DNA from: Salmonirosea aquatica
GTDB lineage: Bacteria > Bacteroidota > Bacteroidia > Cytophagales > Spirosomataceae
Direction: 5' to 3'
DNA: 64,000 bases
Assembly: GCF_009296315.1 (NCBI RefSeq)
Contig: NZ_WHLY01000002.1
Coordinates: 4,996,501-5,060,500, forward strand
The notes under the pieces are model-generated. The model saw nothing but the letters and a program-made list of their open reading frames with translations, made no database searches and was not told the origin of the DNA. Shown here piece after piece: positions 15,941-26,344 of this stretch; the stretch's first letter is position 1; every line of letters starts with the position of its first letter. Both the position numbers and the translations under genes were made by a program.

Positions 15941-16858
15941 TCAATGTTTTTTGGCTTCCAGCAGGGTGGCGTCGGCCACTTTTTTGAGATGAGTGGCGAA
16001 ATCTCCGGGTACCTCCTGGGGGAAAAAATTGACTTTGAGCGGCGATTCGCCGAACAGAAAACCGTACCATACCAGTCCGCCCAGGTAGCAGCCCGCCTCG
16101 TTGGCGTGGTGCGAATCGAAGCCCAGTTTTTTGTCATTGGTCCAGCGGTAGCCCGCGTGCAGCGAGTGGGTTTGGTCGGGCAGGGCAGGGTACCTGGGCG
16201 TTGCGTAGTCGAATTGGGTGTCTCGGTGGTAGCCCCACTGGCGGTCCGCGCTGTTTTTCCAGAAAGCATCGCCCACCGGAATCAGGGTCGTGTTCAGCTT
16301 ATCGGCTATTGTGTGGTAGGCACTTCGAGATTTCTCCCACATTTCCTGCTCGGAACTCGCCAATTTTTCTTCCGAAGTCTGTCCGAAGCCGTCGGCATCG
16401 GCGCGGTAGGCCCAGGTCTGGTGGAATACGATTTTGGCCTGGGGTTGCAGGGCCTTGATGTAGGCGTAAAGTTTGGAAGCGTAGGGCTCGTAGGTAGCCG
16501 GATCGGCCGAGAGCATGGAATATTGCTGCAGGGTGATGATGTCCCAGGTACCTTCGGCCAGCAGCATTTTCAGTGATTTGCCTTTATAGGGCTTGCCTTT
16601 GGGATCGAGGGAGTCAGCTTCGGCGGCAGCGGCGTGCTCCCAGTGCCGCTGGAGCGAGCAGCCGCCCAGCTCGGCCCGCTGGATCACCAGCGGATGGCCT
16701 CCTTCGGCCGCCATCTGGGGTAGGTAGCGGGTGGCGTTTTGAGAAAAGCTGTTGCCAATCAGGAAAAGGTGCAGCGTATCCGACGATTGGGCAAAGGTAC
16801 CCCACGCCAGCAGGCACAGCAGAATAGAACAACTGAATTTTTTCAGGAAAAGCGTCAT
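15941..16858 (-). CDS. DUF4886 family secreted SGNH-hydrolase-like protein
   Basis: 305 residues, start at 16858 with signal peptide MTLFLKKFSCSILLCLLAWG and cleavage near GTFAQ. The mature N-terminus LHLFLIGNSFSQNATRYLPQ has the GNSFS block, equivalent to the GDS nucleophile motif of SGNH esterases. WDIITLQQYS and DSHHANEAGCYLGGLVWY supply the N and C-terminal H blocks. DUF4886 is a family of putative carbohydrate esterases or sialate-type SGNH enzymes, periplasmic or secreted. It is probably co-transcribed with the glycoside hydrolase 49 bases downstream. The in-frame upstream extension to 16963 is not used, because it would bury the signal peptide. Confidence 0.85.
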   Translation of the reverse strand: MTLFLKKFSCSILLCLLAWGTFAQSSDTLHLFLIGNSFSQNATRYLPQMAAEGGHPLVIQRAELGGCSLQRHWEHAAAAEADSLDPKGKPYKGKSLKMLLAEGTWDIITLQQYSMLSADPATYEPYASKLYAYIKALQPQAKIVFHQTWAYRADADGFGQTSEEKLASSEQEMWEKSRSAYHTIADKLNTTLIPVGDAFWKNSADRQWGYHRDTQFDYATPRYPALPDQTHSLHAGYRWTNDKKLGFDSHHANEAGCYLGGLVWYGFLFGESPLKVNFFPQEVPGDFATHLKKVADATLLEAKKH

Positions 16859-16974
16859 AGGGTTCGGTTTGTGGCTTTGGCAAATCATAAAAACGGCTGA
16901 TTTGCCGGGTTCTACCGATGCCCGGATGATATTTCTGAAAATGAGCAGACTCATTTCAATCACTACCAGTAAAG

Positions 16975-17988
16975 TTACCTGCCCGTGACCTGGCCGTGCA
17001 CCACCGTATTGGCCTCTATAAATTCTCCCCGTTCGTAGTTTGTAAGGTTGGTCAGTGTAATCCGGGCGATTTCGGTGAGGGCCTCCTCGGTAAAGAAACC
17101 CTGGTGGGAGGTAATGAGTACGTTGGGGAAGCTGATGAGCCGCATCAGGGCGTCATCCGTGATGATTTCTTCGGATAAATCCTGGAAGAAAAAATCGGTT
17201 TCCTGCTCGTACACATCGATGCCCAGGTACCCTACTTTGCGGTGCTTCAGGGCGTGCAGTATCGCTTTGGTATCGATCAGTGCCCCCCGGCTGGTGTTGA
17301 TGAGCATGACGCCCTCCTTCATCTGGCGTAAGGTACCGGCGTTGATCAGGTGGTGGTTTTCGGGCGTGAGCGGGCAGTGCAACGACACGATGTCCGACTG
17401 GCTCAACACTTCTTCAATGGTTGCGTAGGTGACGCCCTGCTGCGCCAGAGCTTCATTGGGGTAGGGGTCGTAGGCCAGTACCCGGCAGCCGAACCCCTGC
17501 ATGATGGTACAAAAGACCTGCCCGATTTTCCCCGTTCCGATTACGCCCACCGTCTTTTTGTATAAGTCAAACCCTTCCAGCCGATCCAGCGCGAAATTTC
17601 CCTCCCGCACCCGGTTGTAGGCTTTGTGGATTTTGCGGTTTAGAGTCAGAATCAGGGCCACGGCGTGTTCGGCCACAGCATGGGGTGAGTAGGCAGGTAC
17701 CCTCACTACAATCAGGCCGAGTTCCTGCGCCGCGTCGATATCGACGTGGTTGTAGCCCGCACAGCGCAGGGCAATCAGTTTCACGCCGTTTTCGGCCAGT
17801 AGGGTCAGTACCGGGCGGTCGAGCTGGTCGTTGACGAAGGCGCATACCGCATCATAACCACCAGCCAGAGGAGCCGACCGAAGATCCAGGCGATTTTCAA
17901 AGTAGGTGAGTTCTTGCTTGTATTCTGATGCGTAGCGGTCGAAGTAGTGACGATCGTAGGGTTTGGTACTGAATAGGGCGGTTTTCAT
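16975..17988 (-). CDS. ldhA: D-2-hydroxyacid dehydrogenase (LdhA-like)
   Basis: 337 residues, cytosolic. NAD-dependent reduction of a 2-keto acid, most probably pyruvate to D-lactate. Seen: LRCAGYNHVDIDAAQELGL, VIGTGKIGQVF (Rossmann GxGxxG), DPYPN, INTSRGALIDT with the catalytic Arg, DVYEQE with the catalytic Glu, and SHQGFFTEEA with the catalytic His. The F-F-Q-D insertion (TDFFFQDLSEEIITDD) is typical of fermentative LdhA. The L-lactate oxidising lut genes lie 11 kb away; no direct linkage is shown. It is a single gene between the esterase-like gene and cheB. Confidence 0.85.
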   Translation of the reverse strand: MKTALFSTKPYDRHYFDRYASEYKQELTYFENRLDLRSAPLAGGYDAVCAFVNDQLDRPVLTLLAENGVKLIALRCAGYNHVDIDAAQELGLIVVRVPAYSPHAVAEHAVALILTLNRKIHKAYNRVREGNFALDRLEGFDLYKKTVGVIGTGKIGQVFCTIMQGFGCRVLAYDPYPNEALAQQGVTYATIEEVLSQSDIVSLHCPLTPENHHLINAGTLRQMKEGVMLINTSRGALIDTKAILHALKHRKVGYLGIDVYEQETDFFFQDLSEEIITDDALMRLISFPNVLITSHQGFFTEEALTEIARITLTNLTNYERGEFIEANTVVHGQVTGR

Positions 17989-18040
17989 GGATGTGTTGCA
18001 GTAGGGTGAGGGGAATTTTTCAGGGCCGGTAGGTCCGATA

Positions 18041-18627
18041 TTACTGGATTCTCAGCAGCTTTTGTAAAAGTCCGGGTATCTCCGCCGCGGGTAGGACACT
18101 ATCGACCGGAGTCAGAGCCAGGGCCTGCTGCGGCATGTAGCCGACATCGGCCGTGGCGGGGTCCTGCACGATGGTGTAGCCACCGGCTTTCCGGATCTTC
18201 GCCATTCCGACCGCGCCGTCTGCATTGGCACCGGACAACAGGATGCCGATCACGCGGTCACCAAACGCTTCGGCGACCGACTCGAAGGTAACGTCGATAC
18301 TGGGGCGACTGTAATGGACTTTTTCGGAGCTGTCGAGTGAGAAAAGATCCGCTCGCTCGATGAGCAGATGGTAGTCGGGCGGAGCCAGGTAGATGGTATT
18401 GGGACTGATGATTTCTTTATCCTCCACCTCCCTGACGGGCAGCTTGGTACGGTAGGAGAGGAGGTCCACCAGAATGGAGTCTTTGTCTTTTTTGCGATGC
18501 ACCACCAGGATTACCACCGCATGGGGGGGGTAGGTAGGTGGGTTACCAAATCCAGGATTACTTCCAGGCTCCCGGCCGAGCCACCGATGACGAGGTACCT
18601 TGGCTGATTTATCGCATTTTTCGCCAT
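18041..18627 (-). pseudogene. cheB: cheB, protein-glutamate methylesterase domain (frameshifted)
   Basis: The C-terminal catalytic domain of CheB without a receiver domain, which demethylates or deamidates chemoreceptor glutamates. The start ATG at 18627 overlaps cheR by 19 bases and reads YLVIGGSAGSLEVILDLVTH (GGSxGS nucleophile). The frame breaks at an 8-base G/C run (G at 18523-18530) and resumes one frame over as VVILVVHRKKDKDSILVDLL. The catalytic His is in VHR, and later GILLSGANADGAVGMAKIRK carries the Asp. One extra base would give 195 codons with no other stop. Either a sequencing error or a slippage tract (see findings). Confidence 0.8.
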
Positions 18628-19420
18628 ATTTTTTCTTTGTTTTCGAGTTGTGTGTAGCTGGCGGCAATGGGTGAGAACCGGAGGTTTTCCTTGGAACCCA
18701 GTACCAGAAACCCCAGCTTTTCGAGGCTGTTGTCAAATAGGGTCAGGGCTTTATCCTGTAACTCCTTATCGAAATAAATGAGGACGTTGCGGCACAGAAT
18801 CAACTGGAATTCATTGAAAGAACGGTCCGAAACCAGGTTGTGCGTCGCAACGATCGTATTGGCGCGCAGCCTTTCATCGAACTTGGCCCACTCGTACTGA
18901 GCCTGATAATACGAGGAAAAGTCTTTCTTCCCCCCGACTGCAGGTAGTTCTCGGTGTACTGCCTGATGTTGCCGATGGGAAACATACCCCGTTTGATGTT
19001 CTCAATCACCGTGGGATTGATATCCGTGGCGTAGAGCAGGGATTTGTGCAACAAATTGGCCTCCTCGAGCATAATGGCCAGCGAGTACACTTCCTCGCCC
19101 GTGGAGCAGCCCGCGTGCCAGATGCGGATCAGCGGGTGGGTGGACAGCACGGGTAGTACCTGCTCGCGGAGCGTTTTGAATAGGCTGGGATCACGAAACA
19201 TTTCGGTGACGTTCACCGTCAATTGCTCCACGACGTGCGGCAGATAGTCGGAATCGTTTTTTACTTTATAGAGCAACTCGGCAAAGCTCGTGAAACGGTC
19301 CATCGTCAGCAGCCGGTTCACGCGGCGTTTCAGGGATGCCCGGGCATAGTTGGTGAAGTCATACCCGTAGCGGTGCGAAAGTTCACTTAACAACAGATTC
19401 AGATCCTCATCCTGTATCAT
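18609..19420 (-). pseudogene. cheR: cheR, chemotaxis-type protein methyltransferase (frameshifted)
   Basis: CheR methylates receptor glutamates with S-adenosylmethionine. The N-terminal helical domain (YGYDFTNYARASLKRRVNRL), EQLTVNVTEMFRDPSLFKTL and the SAM motif WHAGCSTGEEVYSLAIMLEE are intact. The frame breaks at a six-base C run (18930-18935) after YLQSGG and continues one frame over, with KDFSSYYQ, to ILCRNVLIYFDKELQ (the LCRNVLIYF signature). One extra base restores 270 codons. It overlaps the receiver gene by 14 bases and cheB by 19 bases, so the cluster is a tight operon. Confidence 0.8.
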
Positions 19421-19805
19421 TCGTATTCCGTATCTGATTTATTGGTGGGGATTTCAGCAATTCGAGCAGCGCATCGATGTCGATGGGCTTCGAATGGTAG
19501 GCGTCGGCCCCGGCGGCCAGGCATTTCTCCCGATCGCCGGCCATCGCTTGTGCTGTAACGGCTATCAGCGGAATATGTTTGTAGCGGTCGTCTTGTTTCA
19601 GTCGGGGAATTGCCTCGTACCCGTCCATGTCGGGCATCATCATGTCCAGCAAAATGACGTCGACCGTTCCCTGCTGCTCCAGAACCGTATACGCTTCCTT
19701 CATCCCCGTAGCCGATAGAACGGAAAACCCCCGGGCTTTCAGCATGGCCGACAGGGCGAAAATATTTCGGGGGTCGTCGTCGACGATTAGAATGGACTTC
19801 TTCAT
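19407..19805 (-). CDS. Single-domain response regulator (REC)
   Basis: 132 residues with a receiver domain only. ILIVDDDPRNIFALSAMLKA has the acidic pocket (DDD), VDVILLDMMMPDMDGYE the phospho-acceptor Asp (LLDMMMPD), and ITAVTAQAM-type residues, here LIAVTAQAMAGDREKCL, the Thr/Ala switch. YHSKPID has the conserved Lys. It is likely phosphorylated by one of the two flanking kinases and passes the signal to CheR/CheB or another output. It sits 11 bases after the hybrid kinase and overlaps cheR by 14 bases. The receiver resembles the last receiver of the hybrid kinase. Confidence 0.9.
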   Translation of the reverse strand: MKKSILIVDDDPRNIFALSAMLKARGFSVLSATGMKEAYTVLEQQGTVDVILLDMMMPDMDGYEAIPRLKQDDRYKHIPLIAVTAQAMAGDREKCLAAGADAYHSKPIDIDALLELLKSPPINQIRNTNDTG

Positions 19806-19816
19806 AGCGGGTTAGT

Positions 19817-22800
19817 TTATTGGTACAGCCACACCCGGAGGAGCGAGATGAGTTGATCCACATCCACGGGCTTGGTGATGTAGTCGGATGCTCCGGCCTG
19901 GATGCACTTTTCCCGGTCGCCGGTCATGGCTTTGGCGGTGATGGCGATCACGGGCAGCTTCTTGTATTTGGGGTTGGACCTGATCCGGCGGGTGGACTCA
20001 TAGCCATCCATTTCGGGCATCATCATGTCCATTAGCACCAGATCGATGCTTTTGTGCTTGTCCAGTTGCCTGAGGGCGTCCTTGCCGTCCACGGCGGACA
20101 CTACGTTCATCTTATAATTCTCGAGCGATTTGGAAAGCGAAAATATGTTGCGCACGTCGTCGTCGGCTACCAGGATGGTTTTTCCTTTCAGTACTTCTTC
20201 CAGGTTGCCCAGCCGTTTGAAGCGAGTGGTTTTGGTTTCGGTGCTGTTCACATCCACCAGGTGCAGGAAGAGGGACACCTCGTCGAGGATGCGCTGGTAG
20301 GAGTGGGCGGTTTTGACCACGATGGAGTCGGCGTACTGCTTGAGCTTCACCTCTTCGGTAGTCGAGAGATTCTTGCCCGTAAAAATAATGATGGGGATGT
20401 TCTCGAAGCCCGGCGTCTGCTTTACTTCTTCCAGAAAGTCGTACGATTGGTTCCCCGTTACGGCCATGTCCAGAATCACGCAGTCCACCTGATCCTGATT
20501 GATGGCAATGATTCCCTCCTGCACGGTATGCCTGATTTCCGACACGACATTGTAATTTTCGAGGAAATACGCCAGCGCCTGGGCGTGCTTGGCGTCTTCT
20601 TCCACGATCATCACTTTTTTAGGATGCCGGCTCAGGGCTTCTTCGATCTTTGAAAACACGCTGCTCAACTTCTCGAAAGCTACCGGTTTGTCGATGAAGT
20701 CGAGGGCACCTTTGGACAGGCTGCGGTGCTTGACCTGGAAGGACGACATCATGTGCACCGGAATATGCCGGGTGGTGGCATCAGCTTTCAGTTCATCCAT
20801 GACTTCCCAGCCGCTTTTGACGGGCAACTGCACATCGAGCAGAATACCAATCGGCAGGTACCTCCGGGCCAGGTCCAGTCCTTCGTCGCCCCGCACTGCC
20901 ACCACGCCCTTGTAGCCCTTGTTACGCGTGTAGTCCAGGAGCGATTTGGCAAAATTGGTGTCATCCTCGATCATGAGAATCACCTTGTCGCCGCTGGTGA
21001 TGGTAGCCCGGTCGTCGGGGATCGAAGCGGGAATGACGCTGCTCAGGTACTCATTGCCTGCCACGGGCTGGGCGGCCTCCCCCGATACGGGTAAGGGATT
21101 GGCATCCGGAATATTCATTTTTTCCGGCCGGAAAGCCTGCTGTCTCCGATGCAAGGGTACCATCAGGGTGAATTCGCTGCCCTTACCTACCTCGCTGGTG
21201 ACTTTGATTTCTCCACCCAGCAGTTTGGCCAGCTCGCGGCTGATGGACAGGCCGAGCCCGGTACCCCCGAACTGCCGGCGCGTGGAGCCGTCGGCCTGCT
21301 GGAACGCTTCGAAAATGGTTTTCTGCTTGTTCTCCGGAATGCCGATTCCGGTGTCTTGTATGGTCATGGCGAGGGAAGCGGCTTCCCGGGCCACCGTTAC
21401 CGAAACCGATCCTTTTTTGGTGAATTTCAGGGCATTGGAAATCAGGTTGCGGAGGATCTGATCCAGCCGGAGCCGGTCCGTTTCCAGGGTACCCGGCACG
21501 CCTTCCAGTAAGGTAGCCGTGAACGTAATCCCCTTATCTTTGGCGATGGGCGAAAACAGGGACAGCAGGTCGTTGACCACATCCTGCATTTTTACGTCCG
21601 TGTACTCCAGCTGCATCTTGCCGGCCTCGATCTTGGAAAGATCCAGAATTTCGTCAATCAACGTGAGCAGGCCCTTGCCGGAACTTTGAATGACGTTGGC
21701 ATATTCGATCTGATCTGACGACAGGTTGCTTTCGTGGTTTTCGCTCAGCAGCCGCGACAGCAGCAGAATGGAGTTGAGCGGGGTGCGCAGTTCGTGTGAC
21801 ATATTGGCCAGAAACTCCGACTTGTAGCTGGTACTTTGGGCCAGTTCTTCGGCTTTGGCCTGGATTTCGAGATTGCGCTCCAGAATCAACTCGTTTTTCT
21901 CTTCCAGGGTACGGCTCCGCTCTTCGAGTTCCTGGTTGGCCTGTTGAAGCTCTTCCTGCTGTACCCGAAGCTCTTCTTCGGAGGCCTGCAGCTTTTCGGC
22001 CTGGGTTTCGAGTTCGGCGTTGATATTCTCCAGTTCGCTGTGCTGGGCTTGTAGTTCCTCCGCCTGCGCCTGGGTTTCTTCCAGCAATTCCTGCACCCGC
22101 TCCCGGCTCTGGGCCGAGTTGATGGCGATGCCGACATTCTGGGAAACCGCTTCGAAAAAGGCTTTCACTTTGGGCGAGTAGGCCGTGAGCGAAGCCAATT
22201 CGATGACGCCCTTCACCCGGTTATTATACAGGATGGGTATGGCGGTGACCGAACGGGGCTTCACCTGCCCCGAAACAATGCTGAGCGTATAGTCGTCGGG
22301 TACGAGCTCGTCGATTTCCATCATCCGGGCCCGTTGGGCGCACTGCCCGGCCAGGCCTTCGCCCAGGGACACCAACGTACGGAGCTGAGTGGCCGTGAGC
22401 GCATAGCTGCTTTTCAGTTCGAGGGTACCTTCGCTGTTCAGTATGTAAAATGCTCCGGCCTGACTCCCCGAGTATTCGGTAATGAAGGTCAGGGCGTTCT
22501 GCGCTAAGGCTTTTATACTCTGGTCGATGATAATGTTCTCGTTCAGGGAGGCGATGCCCGTCTGCAGCCATTCCTTTTCGGTCAGGGTAGCGAAGGAAGC
22601 AGCCAGCGAAGCGGCCATGGTATTCAGCGAGCCCGCAATTCCGCCCAGGGCATCCTTGCCTTGGTCGTCTACCTTGACCTGATAATTGCCTGACGAAATT
22701 TGGTCGGCGACGCCCTGTACCATAGTGAGGCGTTCCGATATTTCGCGGTCTTTCTCCTGAAGTACCCGTTGGAGTTGCGTTCGTTTTTCCAGATCGGTGT

Positions 22801-23401
22801 TGACGCGTGCAAACGATACCCCCGTCACGACAATGGCCAGCAGGGAGGCCAGTACGATCAGGATGGGCGTCAGGGTCGAGAACTGCTTCAGCTTGTCGGT
22901 CCGGGAAGCCAGCAGGATCTGTTCCCGCACGGCCATGCGTTCTGCCACGGACTCGATCTGATCCATGGTTTCCCGTCCGGCTTCCAGGTCCGTGACCTCC
23001 GTTTTACCCACGCGGTTGTATTTCTGAATGACCTGCTGCAGGATGCTGTACCGCTTATCCGTCAATGTCTTAAGTACGTCGGCGTCGGCGTGCTGCTCGG
23101 TATTGTCACTGGTCAGTTCATCCACTTTTCGGCTCGTTTCGAGCGACAGCGCCCGCGCTTCCTGGTAGGGAATCAGATAGCGGCGGTCGCGCGTAAGGAG
23201 GTACCCCCGCTGGCCGGCCTCGCCGTCTTTGAGTGCCGAGGTGAGCGTGTTCAGTTCGCTGATGACCAGATTGGTGTGGTTGACCAGGTCGGCGCTGGAT
23301 AGAAGGTTCCGGATACTGATGTAAGACGCAATGGAACTGACCATCAGCAGCAGGATGGAAATGCCGTAGCCAAGCAGCAGGTTGCGTTTGAATGTCTTCA
23401 T
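19817..23401 (-). CDS. CHASE3-HAMP-GAF hybrid histidine kinase with three receivers
   Basis: 1194 residues. Membrane helix about 8-30, periplasmic CHASE3 domain 38-175 (GEAGQRGYLLT signature near 60), second helix 174-196, HAMP near 200-270, GAF about 290-430. A long Glu/Gln coiled coil spans 433-520. HisKA has SEFLANMSHELRTPLNSILL (phospho-His at 536), and HATPase follows at about 640-760 (DTGIGIPE and FGGTGLGLSIS boxes). Three receivers follow at about 825-940, 950-1060 and 1075-1190, each with its Asp (ILLDVQLP, VILDMAVT, VLMDMMMP). An inner-membrane sensor of unknown stimulus. Twelve bases separate it from the upstream kinase gene and the REC gene follows closely, so it is the centre of a signalling operon with cheR and cheB. 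Confidence 0.92.
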   Translation of the reverse strand: MKTFKRNLLLGYGISILLLMVSSIASYISIRNLLSSADLVNHTNLVISELNTLTSALKDGEAGQRGYLLTRDRRYLIPYQEARALSLETSRKVDELTSDNTEQHADADVLKTLTDKRYSILQQVIQKYNRVGKTEVTDLEAGRETMDQIESVAERMAVREQILLASRTDKLKQFSTLTPILIVLASLLAIVVTGVSFARVNTDLEKRTQLQRVLQEKDREISERLTMVQGVADQISSGNYQVKVDDQGKDALGGIAGSLNTMAASLAASFATLTEKEWLQTGIASLNENIIIDQSIKALAQNALTFITEYSGSQAGAFYILNSEGTLELKSSYALTATQLRTLVSLGEGLAGQCAQRARMMEIDELVPDDYTLSIVSGQVKPRSVTAIPILYNNRVKGVIELASLTAYSPKVKAFFEAVSQNVGIAINSAQSRERVQELLEETQAQAEELQAQHSELENINAELETQAEKLQASEEELRVQQEELQQANQELEERSRTLEEKNELILERNLEIQAKAEELAQSTSYKSEFLANMSHELRTPLNSILLLSRLLSENHESNLSSDQIEYANVIQSSGKGLLTLIDEILDLSKIEAGKMQLEYTDVKMQDVVNDLLSLFSPIAKDKGITFTATLLEGVPGTLETDRLRLDQILRNLISNALKFTKKGSVSVTVAREAASLAMTIQDTGIGIPENKQKTIFEAFQQADGSTRRQFGGTGLGLSISRELAKLLGGEIKVTSEVGKGSEFTLMVPLHRRQQAFRPEKMNIPDANPLPVSGEAAQPVAGNEYLSSVIPASIPDDRATITSGDKVILMIEDDTNFAKSLLDYTRNKGYKGVVAVRGDEGLDLARRYLPIGILLDVQLPVKSGWEVMDELKADATTRHIPVHMMSSFQVKHRSLSKGALDFIDKPVAFEKLSSVFSKIEEALSRHPKKVMIVEEDAKHAQALAYFLENYNVVSEIRHTVQEGIIAINQDQVDCVILDMAVTGNQSYDFLEEVKQTPGFENIPIIIFTGKNLSTTEEVKLKQYADSIVVKTAHSYQRILDEVSLFLHLVDVNSTETKTTRFKRLGNLEEVLKGKTILVADDDVRNIFSLSKSLENYKMNVVSAVDGKDALRQLDKHKSIDLVLMDMMMPEMDGYESTRRIRSNPKYKKLPVIAITAKAMTGDREKCIQAGASDYITKPVDVDQLISLLRVWLYQ

Positions 23402-23413
23402 GTAGGGAGGGAG

Positions 23414-24677
23414 TTAAGCGGGTGTTTCGTCTGGAACAAAAGTCTTGGACTGCCGGACGGGTAATATGATATTAAACGTGGTACCTTCGTTCGGTTTACT
23501 ATTTGCGCTGATCAGGCCGTTGTGTTTTTCCACAATTTTCTTGACAATCGCCAGCCCGATTCCCGTGCCTTCGTATTCGTTCTGGGTGTGCAGCCGTTGG
23601 AAAATGGCAAAAATTTTGCCGAGGTACATTTCATCAAATCCGATGCCCCGGTCAGCGATGCAAATCCGGATGTACGCTCCCTCGGTGGTCCAGGGAGCAG
23701 AAAGGTCGCCCTCGGCGATGTAGCCCCCCCGGATGGTGACCAGTGGGGGGTACCTTTCTGCGAAAATTTCAGGGCATTGCCAATGAGGTTCTGAAACACC
23801 TGGCGCATCTGGCCGGGTATGGCCTCGATGGGGGGAGGAATTCAGTCCTGATCACCGCATTTTTTTCCGCGATGGCAATTTCCAGATTCAACAGGGTGTC
23901 CTGCAATAATTCGTTGAGGTCAACGGGTTCGAACAGCGTGTGGGCCGAAAGCTTGGAGTAGTTCAGCAGATCGTTGATCAGGTTGCGCATCCGCTCGGCT
24001 GAGGCATTGATTTTTTGCGAAAGCTCGGCCGCTTCGCCCAAATCAGCCAGGTACTTCGTTTCCAAAAGCTGCCCGAAGGTGATGATTTTGCGCAGGGGTT
24101 CCTGCAGGTCGTGCGACGCTAACGACGCAAACTGGGCCAGTTCGGTGTTGCGGGTTTCCAGTTCTTTGTTGGCCAGGCGCAATTCCCGGGTTCGCTCCTC
24201 CACGTGCTCTTCCAGCCGTGCATTCACGTCTTCGACGGCCTCCTGAGCCTGTTTCCTGATTTCAATTTCTTCCTTTAAGGCCTTCTGGACGCGCTGTAAT
24301 TGTCGGGTTTGATCGTGCAGGCGGCAAAAGGTCTTTACTTTCAACAGCAGCAGGTCCGAATCGAAGGGCTTGGTGATGTAGTCTACTCCACCCGAAGCGT
24401 ACCCTTTGGTAATGAAGCGCTTGTCCACATTGACCGCCGACAGGAACAGGATGGGAATGTCCCGGGTTTTGCTGTAGCCCGTGATGGTTTCGGCTACTTC
24501 GAAGCCGTCCATGCCCGGCATCTGGACATCCAGGATTATCAGGCTGTATTCATTCTTCAGTATTTTTAACAGAGCTTCCTCACCGGAAGCGGCGGTGTCC
24601 ACCTCGTAGGAATTCAGCTGCAGGAGGGTTCTGAGCGAGAAAAGGTTCTCCTGGGTATCGTCGACAATGAGGATCAT
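23414..24677 (-). pseudogene. REC-histidine kinase (two homopolymer frameshifts)
   Basis: A soluble kinase: N-terminal receiver (residues 1-115, ILDVQMPGMDGFE), coiled coil (QKALKEEIEIRKQAQEAVED), and HisKA with FASLASHDLQEPLRKIITFG. The frame then breaks at a six-base run (G at 23830-23835), moves one frame to MRQVFQNLIGNALKFS (N box), and breaks again at a second six-base run (23745-23750), returning for ADRGIGFDEMYLGKIF and GTGIGLAIVKKIVEKHNG. Adding one base at each run gives an uninterrupted 421-residue protein. It is the first gene of the signalling operon. Both breaks lie in G/C runs and are one base short, as in cheR and cheB. Confidence 0.8.
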
Positions 24678-24862
24678 GGGTGGGGATGGAAAGCCAGACT
24701 CATCAACAGCCCTGCAGGTACCTTACTTAACTGGATCTTTTGCTTCATTTTGCCAGACTTTACAAACCAGAGGGATGTCAGCTGAGACAACATGGCAGGT
24801 AGGGGAATATTTGCGGTAAAAGTAAGGATTTTCCTGAAAATGATCGCAGCAAAACACCAAGG

Positions 24863-26209
24863 TCAGTGTCCAACACTTCCTACAAATCCCGGTTCTCCGG
24901 CGACTGCTCCTTTTTTTATTTTGATAAACAAGACCGACAACGCCGCCAAAACCAGCAACAGGCCGGCCAACCGGATGGCATTGACCGGGCTATCCCCCAG
25001 CCAGGCTTTGTAGTACATGGGCATGGTGAAGGTTTCCAGCAGCATAGGAATTACGATAAACATATTGAAAATACCCATGTACACGCCCGTCCGCTCGGGC
25101 GGGATGCTGCCCGCCAGCATGATGTAGGGGTTGCCCATCATACTGGCCCACGACAATCCTACCCCGAGCATCGGGAGCAGGAGCAGGTACCTGTCGTGCA
25201 GGTAGGGTAGGGCCAGCAGACCGATTCCGGCGGACGCCAGGCAAAGCCCGTGGAGGTACTTGGGGCCGTACTGCCGCGCCAGGTAGGCCAGGCCAAAGGC
25301 CGAAATGAACGCGACGGCGTTGTAAAAGGCCCCCATCGGCCCGACCCAAATCTCCGCTTTGCGAAACAGCGGACTCTCGGAATCGATGGTACCATAGAGG
25401 GTTTGGGAAACGCACTTGGCAATGTACTGCCAGTAGATGAACATCGCGTACCAGCTGAACAGCATCATAGGTGCCATCGTTTTCATAGTCAGGGGCATGT
25501 CGCGCAGCGCTTCGAAGATTTCGGCAAAGGTGGAGCGCACACCCGCCGGAGAAGCCCTGATTTTCGCTTTTTCGGCCTCGGTCAGGGGGATTTCCCGGGT
25601 GGTTTTTAAAGTCCAAAGAATGGAGGTGATCGAAACCACCGAACCGATGAGGAAAGCCACCAGGGTGGAGGTAGGTATCCGACCAATGCGGCCGGACTCG
25701 GATACGGCAAAAAAATTGATGAGCAGGAAAGGAGTCAGGTACGAGAGCGTCTGCCCCAGTCCGGTAAAGGCGCTTTGGGTCAGGAAGCCGAGCGAATGCT
25801 GGGTCTTGTCGAGCTTGTCGCTCACGAACGCCCGGTAGGGCTCCTGCGTGATATTGTTGGCCGCATCCAGAATCCACAGAATGCTGGCCGCCATCCACAC
25901 CGAGCTACTAAACGGCATGATCAGTAGCGACAGGCTGCAAAAAATGGCCCCGATCAGAAAGTAGGGCGTCCGGCGGCCCCAGCGGGTGATGGTCTTGTCG
26001 CTCATGGCCCCGATGATGGGCTGTACGATCAGCCCGGTCATGGGGCCCGCCAGCCAGAGCAACGGCAGACTGCTTTCATCGGCGCCCAGGTAGGAGTAAA
26101 TGGGACTCATGTTGGCCTGTTGCAGGCCAAAACTGTATTGCAGCCCGAAGAAGCCGAAATTCATATTGATGATTTGGCCGAAAGACAGGGCGGGTTTTCT
26201 CAAATTCAT
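24863..26209 (-). CDS. MFS/GPH-type sugar transporter
   Basis: 448 residues with 12 membrane segments. The start at 26209 gives [20 protein letters not shown]. Seen: [38 protein letters not shown] (MFS motif D-R/K-x-G-R-R-x-P) and [15 protein letters not shown]. This is the pattern of SLC45/sucrose- or maltose-type carriers common in Bacteroidota. It probably moves a disaccharide with protons. A 149-residue in-frame upstream extension to 26656 is low-complexity antisense of lctP and is rejected. It is divergent from lctP, with a 135-base shared control region. Confidence 0.85.
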   Translation of the reverse strand: MNLRKPALSFGQIINMNFGFFGLQYSFGLQQANMSPIYSYLGADESSLPLLWLAGPMTGLIVQPIIGAMSDKTITRWGRRTPYFLIGAIFCSLSLLIMPFSSSVWMAASILWILDAANNITQEPYRAFVSDKLDKTQHSLGFLTQSAFTGLGQTLSYLTPFLLINFFAVSESGRIGRIPTSTLVAFLIGSVVSITSILWTLKTTREIPLTEAEKAKIRASPAGVRSTFAEIFEALRDMPLTMKTMAPMMLFSWYAMFIYWQYIAKCVSQTLYGTIDSESPLFRKAEIWVGPMGAFYNAVAFISAFGLAYLARQYGPKYLHGLCLASAGIGLLALPYLHDRYLLLLPMLGVGLSWASMMGNPYIMLAGSIPPERTGVYMGIFNMFIVIPMLLETFTMPMYYKAWLGDSPVNAIRLAGLLLVLAALSVLFIKIKKGAVAGEPGFVGSVGH

Positions 26210-26344
26210 CGGAATAGGGTTTTTTCCAAAAGTAGTTTGATTTTGGTAAGAGAAGAAATGCCGTTCAGCCCGGTAGGTAAATCCATTTAAAGAAATTCTT
26301 TTGCTATCAAATCCCATCCCTCCAACCCCCCGGCAACCCGACCT

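Noticed and set aside
14230-16858. Idea that GH140-like, DUF4886 and LdhA genes form one pectin operon
   Set aside because: No SusC/SusD pair, sigma/anti-sigma or sensor is present, so the two exported enzymes are linked only by distance.
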